64,000 bases of DNA from Chitinophagales bacterium (GTDB taxonomy: Bacteria; Bacteroidota; Bacteroidia; Chitinophagales; Chitinophagaceae), in assembly GCA_017303335.1 (NCBI GenBank), contig JAFLBK010000001.1, positions 501,001 to 565,000 on the forward strand, read 5' to 3'. The first letter of the stretch is position 1; every line of letters starts with the position of its first letter. The notes under the pieces were generated by a model. That model was not told the DNA's origin. It made no database searches and saw only the letters and a list, made by a program, of their open reading frames with translations. A program made the position numbers and the translations under genes. This document shows positions 8,342 through 16,549 of this stretch, in pieces.

Positions 8342-8878
8342 ATGACAAAACTATTTATAACAACACTGCTGCTCTGCGGCAGTTTTTTTTCGCCGGCTGT
8401 TTCGCAAACCAGGTCGATCTATGATTTCAAGGTAGCCGGCCTCGACGGCGATACGATCGATTTTGCGCAATTCAAAGGCAAGAAGATCCTGATCGTAAAC
8501 ACCGCCAGCAAGTGCGGTTTCACCCCGCAATACGAAGACCTGGAAAAACTCTACGAAACCTATAAAGACAAGCTGGTGATCGTCGGCTTCCCGGCCAATA
8601 ATTTCTTCTCACAGGAACCCGGCAGCAACGAAACAATCAGCGAGTTCTGCAAAAAGAATTACGGCGTAAGCTTTCCGATGGCCGCCAAGATATCCGTGAA
8701 GGGAAAGAACATCGCACCCATTTACAAATGGCTATGCAATAAGGAAGAGAACGGCGTGATGGACGCGAAGATCTCCTGGAACTTCAACAAATTCCTGCTG
8801 GATGAGAACGGAAAGATCATCGCTCATTTCAAAAGCGCTGTAAAACCGATGAGTGAGGAGATTGTATCCAGGTTATAA
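8342..8878 (+). CDS. Glutathione peroxidase family protein, copy 2
   Basis: 178 residues, same length as the preceding paralogue and highly similar through the whole mature region (YDFKV, KGKKILIVNTASKCG, QEPGSN, CKKNYGV, WNFNKFLLDE). The signal peptide differs (LLLCGSFFSPAVSQ). The ATG at 8342 follows the copy 1 stop by four bases, so the two are co-transcribed and arose by tandem duplication. The catalytic Cys, Gln, Trp and Asn are all retained. A longer in-frame start at 8171 lies inside copy 1 and was rejected. Confidence 0.92.
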   Translation: MTKLFITTLLLCGSFFSPAVSQTRSIYDFKVAGLDGDTIDFAQFKGKKILIVNTASKCGFTPQYEDLEKLYETYKDKLVIVGFPANNFFSQEPGSNETISEFCKKNYGVSFPMAAKISVKGKNIAPIYKWLCNKEENGVMDAKISWNFNKFLLDENGKIIAHFKSAVKPMSEEIVSRL

Positions 8879-8893
8879 GTCTGACTACCTCCC

Positions 8894-8901
8894 TATATTT
8901 G
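8894..8901 (+). promoter_or_regulatory. -7 box TATATTTG, near-leaderless holB promoter
   Basis: Exact TAnnTTTG match ending five bases before ATG 8907. It also argues against the longer ORF start at 8853, which would lie upstream of this promoter. Confidence 0.6.
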
Positions 8902-8906
8902 CACTC

Positions 8907-10115
8907 ATGCAATTTCAGTCCATCGCCGGCCAGCACGCCATCAAGGAACAACTCGTTCAGATGGTGCAGCATAACCGCCTCAGTCATGCCCTGCTGTTCC
9001 TGGGCAAGGAAGGCGGAGGCGCCCTGCAACTGGCCATGGCATTCGCACAATTCATCGTCTGCGAAAAAGGATCGGGTGTGCAGCAAAAACAGGCAGATCC
9101 TTCCCTCTTTGGCGACCCGGAACCCGAACCCAAAAACACACAACCATTCACCGACTCCTGCGGCCAATGCCCGGCCTGTAAAAAAGCGGCCGAACTCATT
9201 CACCCGGATATCCATTTTTCGTACCCCGTGATCCCACGCAAGTCGGGCGACAAACCGCTCAGCACCGATTATATCCAGGAATGGCGGCAGTTCGTGGCAA
9301 AGAATCCCTACGGTAACGTGTACGACTGGCTCCAGTTCATCGATGCCGAGAACAAACAGGGAAACATCACCGCACACGAGTGCAACGACATCATCCGCAA
9401 ACTCAACCTGAAAAGTTTCGAGAGCGAATACAAGATCCTCATCATGTGGATGCCCGAATTCCTGGGCAAAGAGGGGAATAAACTATTAAAGCTGATCGAG
9501 GAGCCGCCACCCAATACCCTGTTCATATTGGTGGCACAGAACGAAGACCTCATCCTGCCCACCATCCTCTCCCGTACACAACTGGTGAAGATACCCCTGC
9601 TCAGCAACCAGGATGTGGAAGCCGCCCTGGAACTGAACGAAGGCGTGGCGCCCGAAAAGGCACGACAGGCTGCCGCCGTTGCCGAAGGTAATTACCGGGA
9701 AGCGCTCCAGGTACTGCAGCATGCCGACGATGATTGGGAAGCGATGCTCCGGGAATGGCTCAACGCGGTGATCAAAACCGGGCCCCTGGCACAGGTAAAA
9801 TGGATCGATGAAGCGGCCAAACTGGGCCGGGAAAAGCAAAAACAATTTCTCCGCTATTTCATACACCTGCTCGAACAGGCCATCCGGCTGCGGGTCATGG
9901 GAGATACCGCCTCCGGCCAGCAGTCGTCGGACCGCGATTTCGCCCTGCGCCTGAACCGTTTATGCGCCATCGAACAACAGGAGGCCATCATCACCGAGCT
10001 CGACAAGGCCAGTTACTATATTGAGCGGAACGCCAACGCCAAAATGCTCTTTCACGCTCTTTCTATCCGTTTGTATCATATTATTAACAACAAATCGTTA
10101 ATTTTGGTGAATTGA
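8907..10115 (+). CDS. holB: DNA polymerase III subunit delta-prime
   Basis: 402 residues. AAA+ clamp-loader fold starting FQSIAGQHAIKEQLVQ; the P-loop position reads LGKEGGGALQ and lacks the Lys, as expected for the non-hydrolysing delta-prime subunit. A zinc module is visible (DSCGQCPACKKAAELIHPD, with a Cys earlier at VCEKG). Later motifs include LLKLIEEPPPNTLFILVA and a sensor segment, ILPTILSRTQ. It is part of the complex that loads the beta sliding clamp. It follows the gpx pair but has its own promoter. Confidence 0.92.
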   Translation: MQFQSIAGQHAIKEQLVQMVQHNRLSHALLFLGKEGGGALQLAMAFAQFIVCEKGSGVQQKQADPSLFGDPEPEPKNTQPFTDSCGQCPACKKAAELIHPDIHFSYPVIPRKSGDKPLSTDYIQEWRQFVAKNPYGNVYDWLQFIDAENKQGNITAHECNDIIRKLNLKSFESEYKILIMWMPEFLGKEGNKLLKLIEEPPPNTLFILVAQNEDLILPTILSRTQLVKIPLLSNQDVEAALELNEGVAPEKARQAAAVAEGNYREALQVLQHADDDWEAMLREWLNAVIKTGPLAQVKWIDEAAKLGREKQKQFLRYFIHLLEQAIRLRVMGDTASGQQSSDRDFALRLNRLCAIEQQEAIITELDKASYYIERNANAKMLFHALSIRLYHIINNKSLILVN

Positions 10116-10410
10116 GGAGTCTGGTCTGTGGTAAGAAATTACTGATGAAGTTGATATAAAGCGTATTACAAATTTTGATACCGGTATTTTCAGCAATACT
10201 CATCATCGTGGAGTTCATCCTTAGCGTTGTCGAAGGATCACTCACTACTATGGCATACCAGCGTTCAGCCGCGTTAAGTCTGAGCGCTCCCTTACGTACA
10301 GGCATATAAGGTACAACCGGGAAACGCTGCCAAAGCATACACGAACGTAATTCTCCACAAAGGCCGCATCTTCATTCTTATTTCTTAATCATTAATTCTT
10401 AATTCTCGAT
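10116..10410. other. Spacer of 295 bases before the PSP1 gene
   Basis: No gene supported. It contains a REP-like palindrome at 10217-10238 and, just before the PSP1 gene, an AT-rich tract with repeated TTAATTCTTAATT units (about 10380-10408). A minus-strand ORF of 84 codons crosses it, but its translation contains DPSTTLRMN, the usual product of reading through this repeat, so it was rejected. Confidence 0.5.
10217..10238. repeat. Single REP-like palindrome
   Basis: ATCCTT (10217-10222) and AAGGAT (10233-10238) flank AGCGTTGTCG. The core resembles the units at 6112-6182 (AGCGnnGTCGAAG), so it is likely another member of the same dispersed repeat class. Confidence 0.55.
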
Positions 10411-11766
10411 ATGGGATGTGGAAGTTGCGGAGTATCTAAGAACGGGGCGCCATCGGGTTGCCAGAGTCATGGCAATTGCGCCACCGGCGGCTGTAACCGC
10501 ATGAATGTATTCGACTGGCTGGCCAACCTGCCCTACAGCGACCCCGAGAGTACCTGCAAGGTCGTGGAAGTGAGTTTCAATAACGGAAGCCGGAAAGATT
10601 TCTTCCGGAATACAACACAACAGTTTTTTCAGAAGGGCGATATGGTTGCCGTAGAAGGCGTGAACGGTTTCGATGTGGGCATGATCAATATTACCGGCGA
10701 ACTGGTTCGCCTCCAGCTGAAGAAAAACAAGATCGACGAAAAAGACCCCGAGATCAAGAAAGTATTACGCCGGGCCAACGAAACCGATATTTCCAAAATG
10801 CTGGAATCGAAGGCGCGGGAAGGACAGGTACTCATCCGCAGCCGGGCCATCGCCCGCCAGCTGAAACTGGAAATGAAAATGGCCGAGGTAGAGATACAGG
10901 CCGATGGCAGAAAAGCCACTTTCTTCTATATAGCCGACGACCGGGTGGATTTTCGTGAACTCATTAAAGTATATGCTGGCGAATTCAAGGTAAAGGTAGA
11001 GATGCGCCAGATCGGCGCCCGCCAGGAAGCCGGCAAAGTGGGTGGAATCGGCAGTTGCGGCCGCGAACTCTGCTGCAGCAGCTGGCTCTCCGACTTCAAA
11101 AGCGTAAACACCAACGCGGCCCGCTACCAGAACCTGAGCATCAACCAGAGCAAACTCAGCGGCCAGTGCGGTCGTTTGAAATGCTGCCTTAATTACGAAC
11201 TCGACACCTATATGGATGCCCTGCGCTTCTTCCCCGAAGATGCCGACAGCATTGAAGTAGCGACCAGCCGGGCCTTCCTGGTAAAGAAAGACATCTTCCG
11301 CAACCTGATGTGGTACAGTCTGCCCGACAGCAACAAGCAATACCCCCTCACCATTGAACGGGTTAAGAAGATAAAAGAATTAAATAAACAAGGCATCCGG
11401 CCCGAAAGCCTGGAACCGGTTGAAGTTGTAAGCAGCAAACCCAAAGAGGTAGAACCGGTTTACGCCGATGTGGTGGGACAGATCAGCCTGAAGGCCCTGG
11501 AAAAAACAAGCCGCAAACGAAGAGAACAGGAAAGAAGGCAAACACAGCCCCGAAATCCCAAACAAGGCGGCGGCGGTAATCAGCAGCAGCCGAGGCAGCA
11601 AGGTGGTGGCCAACAGAGCCGTGGCGGTGGCAGACCCCAGCAACAAGGAGGCGGACAACAGAACCGCGATCGTCGTGGAGGCGGGGGCAACACAAACAGG
11701 CAGGGACAAAACCGCAACCCGCAACGGAATCAAAACCCGGGCAACAGGGGCGGCGATAAAAAATAA
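10411..11766 (+). CDS. PSP1 domain protein (RicT/YaaT-like) with Gly/Gln/Arg-rich tail
   Basis: 451 residues. Cys-rich N-terminus (GCGSCGVSKNG), a PSP1 core (RRANETDISKMLESKA, DRVDFRELIKVYAGEFKVKVEMRQIGARQ is split here across lines) and Cys-rich motifs GSCGRELCCSSW and CGRLKCCLNYE that in RicT relatives bind an Fe-S cluster with partner proteins and influence RNase Y-dependent mRNA processing. The last ~85 residues are low-complexity, rich in Gly, Gln, Arg and Asn (RGGGRPQQQGGG), like RNA-binding RGG tails. In many Bacteroidota this gene sits beside the gliding gene gldH; here gldA follows instead. A terminator separates the two. Confidence 0.88.
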   Translation: MGCGSCGVSKNGAPSGCQSHGNCATGGCNRMNVFDWLANLPYSDPESTCKVVEVSFNNGSRKDFFRNTTQQFFQKGDMVAVEGVNGFDVGMINITGELVRLQLKKNKIDEKDPEIKKVLRRANETDISKMLESKAREGQVLIRSRAIARQLKLEMKMAEVEIQADGRKATFFYIADDRVDFRELIKVYAGEFKVKVEMRQIGARQEAGKVGGIGSCGRELCCSSWLSDFKSVNTNAARYQNLSINQSKLSGQCGRLKCCLNYELDTYMDALRFFPEDADSIEVATSRAFLVKKDIFRNLMWYSLPDSNKQYPLTIERVKKIKELNKQGIRPESLEPVEVVSSKPKEVEPVYADVVGQISLKALEKTSRKRREQERRQTQPRNPKQGGGGNQQQPRQQGGGQQSRGGGRPQQQGGGQQNRDRRGGGGNTNRQGQNRNPQRNQNPGNRGGDKK

Positions 11767-11782
11767 CGAAGCTTTTCAGCGA

Positions 11783-11816
11783 ACGTCGGGTTTTCCATCC
11801 GGCGTTTTTTATTTTT
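11783..11816 (+). terminator. Intrinsic terminator after the PSP1 gene
   Basis: ACGTCGG (11783-11789) pairs with CCGGCGT (11799-11805, one G-U) and is followed by TTTTTTATTTTT. The T tract also forms the start of the gldA -7 box TATTTTTG at 11810-11817. Confidence 0.7.
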
Positions 11817-11817
11817 G
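11810..11817 (+). promoter_or_regulatory. -7 box TATTTTTG for gldA
   Basis: Exact TAnnTTTG match, 16 bases before ATG 11834, embedded in the terminator T tract of the preceding gene. Confidence 0.55.
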
Positions 11818-11833
11818 CGCAACAATCGTATTC

Positions 11834-12775
11834 ATGTCGATAGCAGTAACCAACCTCACCAGGATTTACGGAACACAAAAAGCAGTAGATGGTATCTCTT
11901 TTACCGTGAACAAAGGAGAGATCGTCGGTTTCCTGGGCCCCAACGGCGCTGGTAAATCCACCACCATGAAGGTCATCACCGGGTATCTTGAAGCCAGCGA
12001 CGGATCGGTACAGGTATGCGGTATTCCTGTTCGGGACAATACCAGTGAAACCAAAAAGAAGATCGGTTACCTGCCCGAAGCCAACCCGCTTTATTACGAT
12101 ATGTATGTTCGGGAATACCTCGATTTCATCAGCAACGTGCATGCGGTACCGGATAAAATCAAAAAGATTGAAGCCACCATCGCACAGGTTGGCCTGACCC
12201 TGGAAGCCAATAAAAAGATCGGTCAGTTGAGTAAGGGATACAAGCAACGTGTTGGACTGGCCGCCGCCCTGATCCACGATCCGGAAGTGCTGATTCTCGA
12301 TGAACCCACCAGCGGCCTCGATCCCAACCAGATCGTGGAGATCCGGGAAGTGATCAAAAACCTGGGCAAAGAAAAAACGGTGCTGTTCTCTTCGCATATT
12401 TTACAGGAAGTACAAGCCATCTGCGACCGGGTGGTGATCATCAGCAAAGGAAAGATCGTGGCCGATGATACGCTGACCAACCTGCAGAAAGGAAATAAAG
12501 AAGATCAGTCGGTACTGGTGCAATTCCAGGAATCCATTTCAAAAAATGCGCTTGAAAAACTGAGAGATGTACAAGCCATCGAACAGCTGCAACCTACAAA
12601 CCCGCCTACCGGACAAACAGGCTTCAAACTGCATACACGCAACCCCGAATCCGTTCGCAAGCAATTGCTCGAATTGAGTTTGCAGAACAATTGGAACATT
12701 GTTTCTTTGCAAACGGAAAGCAACAGCCTCGAAGAGGTTTTCCGCTCCCTGACCAATCAACCGATAAACGAATAA
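11834..12775 (+). CDS. gldA: Gliding-motility ABC transporter ATP-binding subunit GldA
   Basis: 313 residues. Walker A GPNGAGKST, signature LSKGYKQRVGLAAALI, Walker B and D-loop LILDEPTSGLDPNQ and H-loop SSHILQEV are all intact. The length and the EVFRSLTNQ ending fit GldA, which with GldF and GldG forms an ABC transporter required for gliding in Flavobacterium. gldF and gldG are not in this window. The upstream in-frame start at 11603 lies inside the PSP1 gene and ahead of the promoter, so ATG 11834 was chosen. Enolase follows after 15 bases. Confidence 0.85.
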   Translation: MSIAVTNLTRIYGTQKAVDGISFTVNKGEIVGFLGPNGAGKSTTMKVITGYLEASDGSVQVCGIPVRDNTSETKKKIGYLPEANPLYYDMYVREYLDFISNVHAVPDKIKKIEATIAQVGLTLEANKKIGQLSKGYKQRVGLAAALIHDPEVLILDEPTSGLDPNQIVEIREVIKNLGKEKTVLFSSHILQEVQAICDRVVIISKGKIVADDTLTNLQKGNKEDQSVLVQFQESISKNALEKLRDVQAIEQLQPTNPPTGQTGFKLHTRNPESVRKQLLELSLQNNWNIVSLQTESNSLEEVFRSLTNQPINE

Positions 12776-14080
<1,305 letters not shown>

Positions 14081-14083
14081 CAT

Positions 14084-14143
14084 ATGGTTCATGGTTGATG
14101 GATCACAAGACTTGCCATCAACCATGAACTATGAACCATCAAC
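14084..14143. repeat. Long inverted repeat between eno and divIC
   Basis: GTTCATGGTTGATGG (14087-14101) and CCATCAACCATGAAC (14115-14129) are perfect inverted 15-mers with a 13-base loop; three more pairs (one G-U) extend the stem outward. A further copy of the arm, ATGAACCATCAAC, follows at 14131-14143. No T tract follows, so this looks like a dispersed repeat that can also fold in the mRNA rather than a classic terminator. A related unit occurs at 58001-58050. Confidence 0.75.
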
Positions 14144-14146
14144 AGA

Positions 14147-14455
14147 ATGAAATTACTAGCCCGCATACCCTCTTGGTTAAAAAACAAATATTTGCTCACG
14201 GGGTCGTTCTTTGTGATCTGGATGTTTTTTTTCGACCCCAAGGATATTCCTTCCGGAATTGAGCGCAAACAGAAGTTGAACGAACTTCAAGAAAGTGAGC
14301 GCCACCTTGATGAAATGATAACAAATGCTGAAAAAGAGCTTCAACTTCTGAAGAATGATGCCCAAAGCATTGAAAAATATGCCCGCGAGAAATATATGAT
14401 GAAAAAGGATAATGAAGACCTTTTTATCGTTACGCCCCCCTCGAAAACGGAATAA
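14147..14455 (+). CDS. Septum formation initiator (DivIC/FtsB family)
   Basis: 102 residues. One membrane helix (about 16-30, LLTGSFFVIWMFFFDP) followed by a coiled coil (about 42-80, KQKLNELQESERHLDEMI) and the typical YAREKYMMKKDNEDLFIV ending. Such proteins bridge FtsL and FtsQ in the divisome. The eno-ftsB neighbourhood supports the call. Confidence 0.88.
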   Translation: MKLLARIPSWLKNKYLLTGSFFVIWMFFFDPKDIPSGIERKQKLNELQESERHLDEMITNAEKELQLLKNDAQSIEKYAREKYMMKKDNEDLFIVTPPSKTE

Positions 14456-14548
14456 TTTGTCCCCCGGGAAGCAATAATGTTCCAAATCAGCCGTTTATGT
14501 AGGCGGATATGGATATTTAATTTTTAACACAAGCAACTTAACTTGTCT

Positions 14549-14788
14549 ATGCACAACTTTACCCCGGAAGATTTATTACTGTACTTGTACAATGAAACTT
14601 CCCCAGCAAGATCTGCCGAAATCAAGGCCGCTCTCGAAACCGACTGGAGCCTTCGCGAAAAATTCGAGACGATGAGCGCCGCTCAGCAAAAACTGGAAAA
14701 AGTCAAAATGTCTCCCAGCCAACAGACAATTGATTCGATCCTGAATTATGCCGAGAAAGCTGTTGGAGAACTCTCCACACCGGTATGA
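14549..14788 (+). CDS. Small anti-sigma-like protein
   Basis: 79 residues starting at ATG 14549; a TTG two codons earlier is possible but less likely. The pattern LLLYLYNETSPARSAEI...ETDWSLREKFE resembles the two tandem N-terminal modules of the anti-sigma-like protein at 56878-57996 (LLYADSELSAAD...EALL), but here there is a single module and no membrane helix or zinc ligands. It may be a stand-alone regulator; the partner is unknown. It is followed by a strong terminator. Confidence 0.65.
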   Translation: MHNFTPEDLLLYLYNETSPARSAEIKAALETDWSLREKFETMSAAQQKLEKVKMSPSQQTIDSILNYAEKAVGELSTPV

Positions 14789-14815
14789 TCTGAATATGCT
14801 TTTAATGTATTTTAG

Positions 14816-14842
14816 TCTCCCGCTTTGCCGGGAGATTTTTTT
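14816..14842 (+). terminator. Intrinsic terminator ending directly at the nth start codon
   Basis: TCTCCCG (14816-14822) pairs with CGGGAGA (14829-14835) around a 6-base loop, followed by seven T. The T tract touches ATG 14843 of nth. Confidence 0.8.
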
Positions 14843-15487
14843 ATGACCAAAAAAGAAAGGTACCGCTTCGTTATCGACTATTTCCTGCAGCATGCACCCA
14901 ATGCCGAAACCGAACTGTTTTACGACAACCCTTTCCAGCTATTGGTTGCGGTAATCCTTTCGGCACAATGCACCGACAAGCGGGTTAATCTAACCACTCC
15001 TTTTATTTTTGAGAAATTCCCCGATCCCGATTCGTTGAGCAAAGCAAGTTTTGATGATGTTTTTCCCCTGATCAGAAGCATCTCGTATCCGAACAATAAA
15101 ACCAGGCACCTGATCGGCATGGCAAAAATGCTGATGGAAAAGTTCCAGGGACAAGTGCCGATGACCGTGGAAGAACTTGTTCAACTTCCCGGCGTAGGAC
15201 GTAAAACGGCCAATGTGATCACATCGGTGATCGATCAGCAACCCAATATGGCTGTAGACACACATGTGTTCCGGGTAAGCGCCCGCCTGGGCCTTACCAG
15301 CAACGCAAAAACCCCGTTGGCAGCGGAAAAACAACTGGTAGCGCATATTCCGCCTGAGTACATTCACCGGGCCCACCACTGGCTCATTTTGCACGGAAGA
15401 TATATTTGTACTGCCCGGAACCCTTCATGCAACAAATGCCCCCTTTCGGGTATCTGTAAATATGTGAACAAAAAAACGAAAACTTGA
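14843..15487 (+). CDS. nth: Endonuclease III
   Basis: 214 residues. Helix-hairpin-helix LPGVGRKTANVI with the catalytic Lys, followed by AVDTHVFRV with the catalytic Asp, and a C-terminal [4Fe-4S] motif C-x6-C-x2-C-x5-C (CTARNPSCNKCPLSGIC). It removes oxidised pyrimidines and nicks abasic sites in base excision repair. The ATG follows a terminator T tract with no room for a ribosome-binding site; the alternative TTG at 14825 lies inside the hairpin. Confidence 0.94.
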   Translation: MTKKERYRFVIDYFLQHAPNAETELFYDNPFQLLVAVILSAQCTDKRVNLTTPFIFEKFPDPDSLSKASFDDVFPLIRSISYPNNKTRHLIGMAKMLMEKFQGQVPMTVEELVQLPGVGRKTANVITSVIDQQPNMAVDTHVFRVSARLGLTSNAKTPLAAEKQLVAHIPPEYIHRAHHWLILHGRYICTARNPSCNKCPLSGICKYVNKKTKT

Positions 15488-15583
15488 TTCAGAATTAAGG
15501 AAATATCGTTTTATTTGCAATACAGTCTAGTCTTATCCTTTTGAAACCCCCAGCCAAGAAATAAAACAAAGGATAACTTACAC

Positions 15584-16519
15584 ATGAAAAGAATTACATT
15601 TTTTGTAAGCAGCCTTATTGTGCTTACCACCCTATCAGGAAAGCTTTCTGCCCAGTATTATTTCTACGACGACAAGTATTACGACAGTCCGATCATGTAC
15701 GAGATCGGCGCATCTGTTGGTGCGATCAACTGCCTGACCGACCTGGGTGGCAATAAGGGTATCGGTAAGAAATTTGTAAAAGACCTGAACCTGGGTAAAA
15801 CCAGCGTGGCCGGAAGCATCTTCCTCAGCGCTACCTACCAGGAAATGCTGGCGTTACGGCTGGAAGCAACGTTCGGGCAGATCAAAGGCGATGATAAAGT
15901 ACTGCGAAAAGTAAAAACCTCCACGTTCGGCCGCTACGAACGGAACCTCAGTTTCCGGAGCAATATCACCGAGTTCATGCTGGCTGCCGAAATACATCCT
16001 TTGTATATTTTCAACCGGTATGATGAAGACAAGGCTCCTCCACGGGCATCACCCTACCTCATGGGCGGCATTGGATTCTTCTCATTCAAGCCACAAGCCC
16101 AATCCAATGGTCGCTGGGTTGACCTGCAACCCCTGAGTACCGAAGGCCAGGGATTTGCTGAATACCCCGACCGTAAACCCTATAAATTACAGCAGATGAA
16201 CGTACCCGTAGGATTGGGTGTGCGGTACGAACTGAATTCTGTATTGAATCTCCGGGCTGAATTTGTATACCGGGTGCTTTTCACCGATTACCTGGATGAT
16301 GTAAGCACCACCTATATCGACCCGACATTATATCCCAATTATTTCACCGGGGCTAAACTCACCAACGCGTTTTTGCTGAATGACCGCCAGTACGAACTCG
16401 ACCCGACACATGTTACGAATCCGGGCGACCAGCGTGGCAATTCAAAAAACAATGACGCGTATTTCACGTTCAACATCAAGATCGGGTATTCCTTCGGCAG
16501 GCAAAAAGTACGGTACTGA
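15584..16519 (+). CDS. Outer membrane beta-barrel protein (DUF6089-like)
   Basis: 311 residues. Signal peptide at 1-23 (SGKLSAQ). The rest alternates polar and aromatic residues with barrel-type strands (EIGASVGAINCLTDLGGNKG, LALRLEATFGQIKGD, VPVGLGVRYELNSVLNLRAEF), ending in a strand (FTFNIKIGYSFGRQ). The early GG-N-G motif and length fit the DUF6089 group of Bacteroidota outer-membrane proteins, function unknown. It is monocistronic and convergent with the operon that ends at 16550. Confidence 0.8.
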   Translation: MKRITFFVSSLIVLTTLSGKLSAQYYFYDDKYYDSPIMYEIGASVGAINCLTDLGGNKGIGKKFVKDLNLGKTSVAGSIFLSATYQEMLALRLEATFGQIKGDDKVLRKVKTSTFGRYERNLSFRSNITEFMLAAEIHPLYIFNRYDEDKAPPRASPYLMGGIGFFSFKPQAQSNGRWVDLQPLSTEGQGFAEYPDRKPYKLQQMNVPVGLGVRYELNSVLNLRAEFVYRVLFTDYLDDVSTTYIDPTLYPNYFTGAKLTNAFLLNDRQYELDPTHVTNPGDQRGNSKNNDAYFTFNIKIGYSFGRQKVRY

Positions 16520-16549
16520 TCATAGCAATCGGTATGTGCCATCTTCGCG

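Noticed and set aside
10084..10338. Minus-strand ORF of 84 codons between holB and the PSP1 gene
   Set aside because: It overlaps the holB end and includes DPSTTLRMN, the typical read-through product of the REP-like repeat; no promoter and no recognisable domain.
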